This document shows, one piece after another, positions 60,601 to 64,000 of a stretch of DNA of 64,000 nucleotides. Within the stretch, counting starts at the first letter, position 1; every line of letters begins with the position of its first letter. The stretch spans positions 20,398,001 to 20,462,000 of the forward strand of contig OU612073.1 of the NCBI GenBank assembly GCA_914767715.1, in the 5' to 3' direction. The notes under the pieces were generated by a model. That model saw nothing but the letters and a program-made list of their open reading frames with translations. It was not told the DNA's origin and searched no databases. The DNA is from Membranipora membranacea (Eukaryota > Bryozoa > Gymnolaemata > Cheilostomatida > Membraniporidae). The translations under genes were made by a program, and so were the position numbers.

Positions 60601-61447
60601 TAATAACACTATTTATTTATATATAATAAACTTCTATCTGCAGATCAAGCTTTAGATAAGTATATGATCATAATATTTAACTATGGTTAGGTGTAAGAAT
60701 CAAATTTGGGCAATCATATCAATTTTCACATCCATTCACATCCATTCTAGTCATTTGAAATAGATGTGCTATATATCTTATGTTTCAGAGAGCCACGATA
60801 ACATGCTTGTCGTTATATCGCTGTCAGTAACTGCAGGAGTTCTAGTTCTTCTCTTTATCATCGTTTTGATCATCGTGTCCATCAAGTGGAAACAAAGGAG
60901 AGCAGTAATGGGAAAAATTCTTGCGCCAGAACTAAGGTAAATCAGTTACTTAATGACTGTTAAATCACAACACCCGTCTTTGTCCAACGACTGTGAATAA
61001 AGGCGGACGAGGCATGGTTATAATAATGGTTGATGAATGTGTTAGAAGTTTCCAATCTGACTTTTCTAACTCTATAGACTACCGATAAAAGCCAACTATG
61101 TACTACATTCATTGTGGTGAATCACGATCATGATGAAAAAATATATGTATGACTGTGAATTATTTTGTTTCAGAGCCTTTCCTGCTGCCACGCAAGAAAG
61201 GCAAGCGACCAGCTGTGAAACCACCTTGACTCCATCTCAAATTATTCAACCATGTCCAGTGCCAGCTCCCAGACAAGAATCAAATACTAATGGTATTTAT
61301 TTGGAGAGTAGTGAAAGCAAATCAGGTGATGATGATGCTGATTGCATTGATCCATATTATACAGACATAGTGGACGAGGAAAGTATCACATATGAAGCAC
61401 CAATAAATAATTATGTTGAAAACTCATATTATACTAGGTTAGCATAG
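57651..61447 (+). CDS. NHL-repeat type I membrane protein with tyrosine-rich cytoplasmic tail, 7 exons
   Basis: Exons: 57651-57683, 57830-57891, 58436-58587, 58960-59715, 60475-60549, 60789-60936, 61174-61447, giving 1500 nt and 499 residues. A hydrophobic start (MVICRLILIPAVIA) serves as signal peptide. The ectodomain (about 33-358) holds NHL-type blades: VLVIDRWNHCLRLVD, NKLLLTESGAVRTINI, and LLAGSLVQGLMDGPLLEARF running on to LLLTDYDNNMLRTIDL. N-glycosylation sites (NNT, NCT, NDT, NTT) fit an outside location. One transmembrane helix lies near 365-389, followed by basic KWKQRR. The 110-residue tail has a proline stretch (PCPVPAPR), an acidic run (GDDDAD) and seven tyrosines in its last 49 residues, including YTDI and YTRL. 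It is likely a surface receptor or adhesion protein with phosphotyrosine-type signalling. Ligand and family name are unknown. Confidence 0.8.
57942..57971. mobile_element. Short palindromic insertion, CAATG type
   Basis: 30 bp with arms CAATGCGAGTAA and TTACTCACGTTG. The flanks CGGCTG and CAGCTG match at 5 of 6. It lies in intron 2 of the NHL protein gene. Confidence 0.5.
60295..60400 (+). mobile_element. tRNA-derived SINE head
   Basis: A perfect pol III B box (GGTTCGAATCC, 60378-60388) is preceded by an A-box-like GATAGCGCAATCAGAATCG near 60303. The spacing is too long for a working tRNA. It ends about 75 bp before exon 5 of the NHL protein gene. Confidence 0.55.
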
Positions 61448-64000
61448 TTATTTACACACAACATGTGTATCAAGGAGCTATAAGCACTTTCTTTCTATAT
61501 CTAATGGCACAACGTATGTTATCAATAACCTACAATATTTGAGTATTTTTTCATCGCCTGAGGGCCATAAAAAGACTGATCTTTTAAATTGCTACATTCC
61601 TGGCCAGGAAATTTGCATCTTGTAGATTGCTGTGATGCTTATAATATAATGACCCATTCTACAAGTGGTCGTATTTATTTTGAGACAATCAATTTTTATT
61701 TTCATTCTAATATTAACATTTTCATATTTATTATGTAACATACATACAAATATCCTATCATTTTTTATAAAACTGCCATGTTAGAGTTTTATTTCCTGAA
61801 TATTAACTGAAACAAAGACCACAAAAAGTAAGATCCTCTAAAAATAAAACAATGTAAATGACCTTTGCTTGTTTCATCTCACATATAATATAGATAAAGT
61901 GCTGCCACCAAGACTGTAGTTTCCCGCTTGTTCCACTACCATCATGTAATAACCAGAAGAAGTAAAGTTTGATGAGACTTTCACAATGGCAATCTCTCCG
62001 GAAGTTTGTTCAAGCTACTCCGATTACACTGAGTAAACTTATAACGGAATACTTGCCAATAATATGAGGTGACAGTTTCTCCTTTTAGAGAACCACTACT
62101 ATTTAGCTAAGGTTTTTTGCCATCAATTCAGATTTTATTTTTGTTTGAAAATGTGGTAAATCTGGTCATTTTCCCTCTGAAAAATCAAGCATAACAGTAT
62201 CATTTAGAGCGAACGTACATAAATTTTAGCTTTAGGTGCCAATATGAGGAAGTTGTACGCAATAACTGTTGCAGATCCAATCCATAAAAAAATCCTATTT
62301 GAATCAGTATTTTTTATCCGGAACTAAAATTTCTTAATTTACAAAAGTGAGTACCAAGTGCAATAAATAACTGTGTGTAACATATTTACACACACAAATT
62401 ACATACCTGTGTATCATACCTAAACATTGAAAACAACAAATTACAAGAACAAAAGAGGTGAAAAAATGGAACATTCATAAATGAAGCACTATCAAATAAA
62501 ACTGACCACCAGACTATCATGTCCATGACAATAGAACGACGATTAAGTTAGCCTAATGTTTGAGGTTCAACCAGGGTCCTACTCTAGTCTGAGGTTTGAT
62601 GCTACAACAAATAACCATGAGAGTGCTGCTCACTCTTTTTCCATCTGTGGTAACAGTCACCTACCACTACCAACCATTGATGTCCACTCTTCTTCACCCA
62701 ACCACCAAAGTTCAGTAGAGGAAAGACATCTGTGACTGTTGTGGTGCGTTAAGGAGTGGCGGTACTATCACCCCTCGGTTGTGGTGAACATTGACATCAT
62801 TTATTTAGCTTACAAAAACCTATGACAAAACCCTACAAAGACATAGTAGTAAGTAATGTGTTGTATTGAACAATGGCCAAGTACTCACAGTTCGACAAGT
62901 TCTCAGTTATCACAATAATCTCTTTGGAGTTGCCCAGCATGATAGAAAGGGAAGGCAATCCCTTTTTACATAATTATAGTTGGAATACAATACGAGCTCA
63001 TTTAGTCTCTCTTTAAGCACCATATGCCATACCCAACATCTACATCACAGTTCTGGACTATTGGTCGGGGAAGTCAATTCGCCTGATAGTGTTGAAACGA
63101 GAGGAAAGCTTAGGTCATGGTTGTTTCCATATTTCCCATTTTTCAGTTTAGGTGGCTGGTCTCAACGTAACCTATTTACCACAAGAAAAAAAATTGTGAG
63201 AGCGATGAGATATAAAAAAAATGAACTCTGGACAACTACTTACAATAAATATGCTGTAACTATCATATAGGTATAAATTCTTATATTTTTGGACTCAACC
63301 CTCGAATGGTTGTGAGTAATATTAAGTGAACCAAGGTTATATAAATATCCCATTTCCATATTATTATCTAGTTCATGCATAGACTAAGAATTAGTTTTTC
63401 GTTTTTTTTATTCATGCAACTTAGTTATTCTTCTAGTCGGTTACTATCGATGAATTTTCTATGCTGTGGAGGCCTGCTTAGGTGCTCAGTTCGGTGGGAA
63501 TTGTGGTTCAATAGTCATTGTAATGAGTCAAATTTCTATGACCCTCAAACAACAATCAAATTAGATAGCACTGTTCACAAAAACCAGAATTTAAAAAAAA
63601 TTAATAAGCTATTAGCATTTTTTCTCTCACATAATGTAATTATGTGATAATAATAAGTCTATCGACTCACAATTGACTCAGTGTCATCAAATATCACAGT
63701 GGTAAGATGTGGACGGAACAATAGAAAACCTTCAAAAAAATTACAAATGATCATTGATGTGAATTATCTCAACAATAATTATGGTTAAGAGCCCAATATA
63801 ATACATTTCAAACTTTTCATTCTCTGTCATTAAACAGGAAGTTGAACAGCTTTATAGAAAAAAAAGTTGTCATACACAGCTATATACTTCCTATTCTAGC
63901 CAAAAGTAATGGCCTTGTTTTTAAAATAATGTTCATTACTCATTTCATGTTTGAGTTGATTGAAGTCTCTCTCCGGCAGACATGGGTATGTTATTATCAG
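61448..64000. other. 3' flank of the NHL gene, nothing recognised
   Basis: Very AT-rich with many AATAAA-like signals. The open frames at 62980 and 63375 have no splice context or similarity I can recognise. No repeat family from the rest of the window was seen here. Confidence 0.4.

Overview
This is nuclear DNA from a non-vertebrate animal. The genes are cut by many GT-AG introns of about 0.1-1.6 kb, exons are mostly 30-300 bp, the background is AT-rich, and the recognisable proteins are metazoan: CYB5R4-type oxidoreductase, TMEM222, a MAP-kinase-phosphatase-like DUSP, a FIRRM/C1orf112-like protein and an NHL-repeat membrane protein. I cannot fix the phylum from sequence alone. Exon joins were made by hand from splice sites and reading phase. 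For five multi-exon models the joined length came out as an exact multiple of three with a single terminal stop.

Layout. 4-2579 (-): a small secreted acidic protein with a TATA box. 2.7-7.3 kb: gene-poor, with a LINE relic, a tRNA-like SINE relic and three tiny palindromic insertions. 7567-12676 (+): complete CYB5R4 homologue. 12971-14791 (-): a convergent 96-residue orphan. 18384-20365 (-): a multi-pass membrane protein, 5' end not found. 22609-25107 (-): complete TMEM222. 25.1-29.3 kb: no gene seen. 29339-33741 (+): dual-specificity phosphatase. 35.49-36.93 kb: 5'-truncated LINE. 37382-48451 (+): 19-exon FIRRM/C1orf112-like gene whose first intron holds a CCATCCGGATGG minisatellite. 50077-51056 (+): small secreted Gly/Asn-rich protein with a TATA box. 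52.6-54.5 kb: a divergent pair of orphan gene candidates on a GC-rich start region. 54.6-56.9 kb: (GGCGT)n satellite and LINE-derived sequence. 57651-61447 (+): NHL-repeat type I membrane protein with a tyrosine-rich tail. 61.4-64 kb: nothing recognised.

The genes form no operon or pathway; they are independent housekeeping and lineage-specific genes. The most unusual signal is non-coding. At least 17 sites hold a 17-72 bp near-perfect palindrome that usually begins CA and ends TG, and most are flanked by a 7-8 bp direct repeat (eight of them perfect). Several cores recur (CATAGA, CAGAGAC, CAAGGAG, CAGGGAG, CAATG). This looks like one or more families of ultra-short, self-palindromic mobile elements. 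Two conventional MITE families (about 440-500 bp and about 100 bp) and a LINE/SINE 3' tail shared between two loci are also present.
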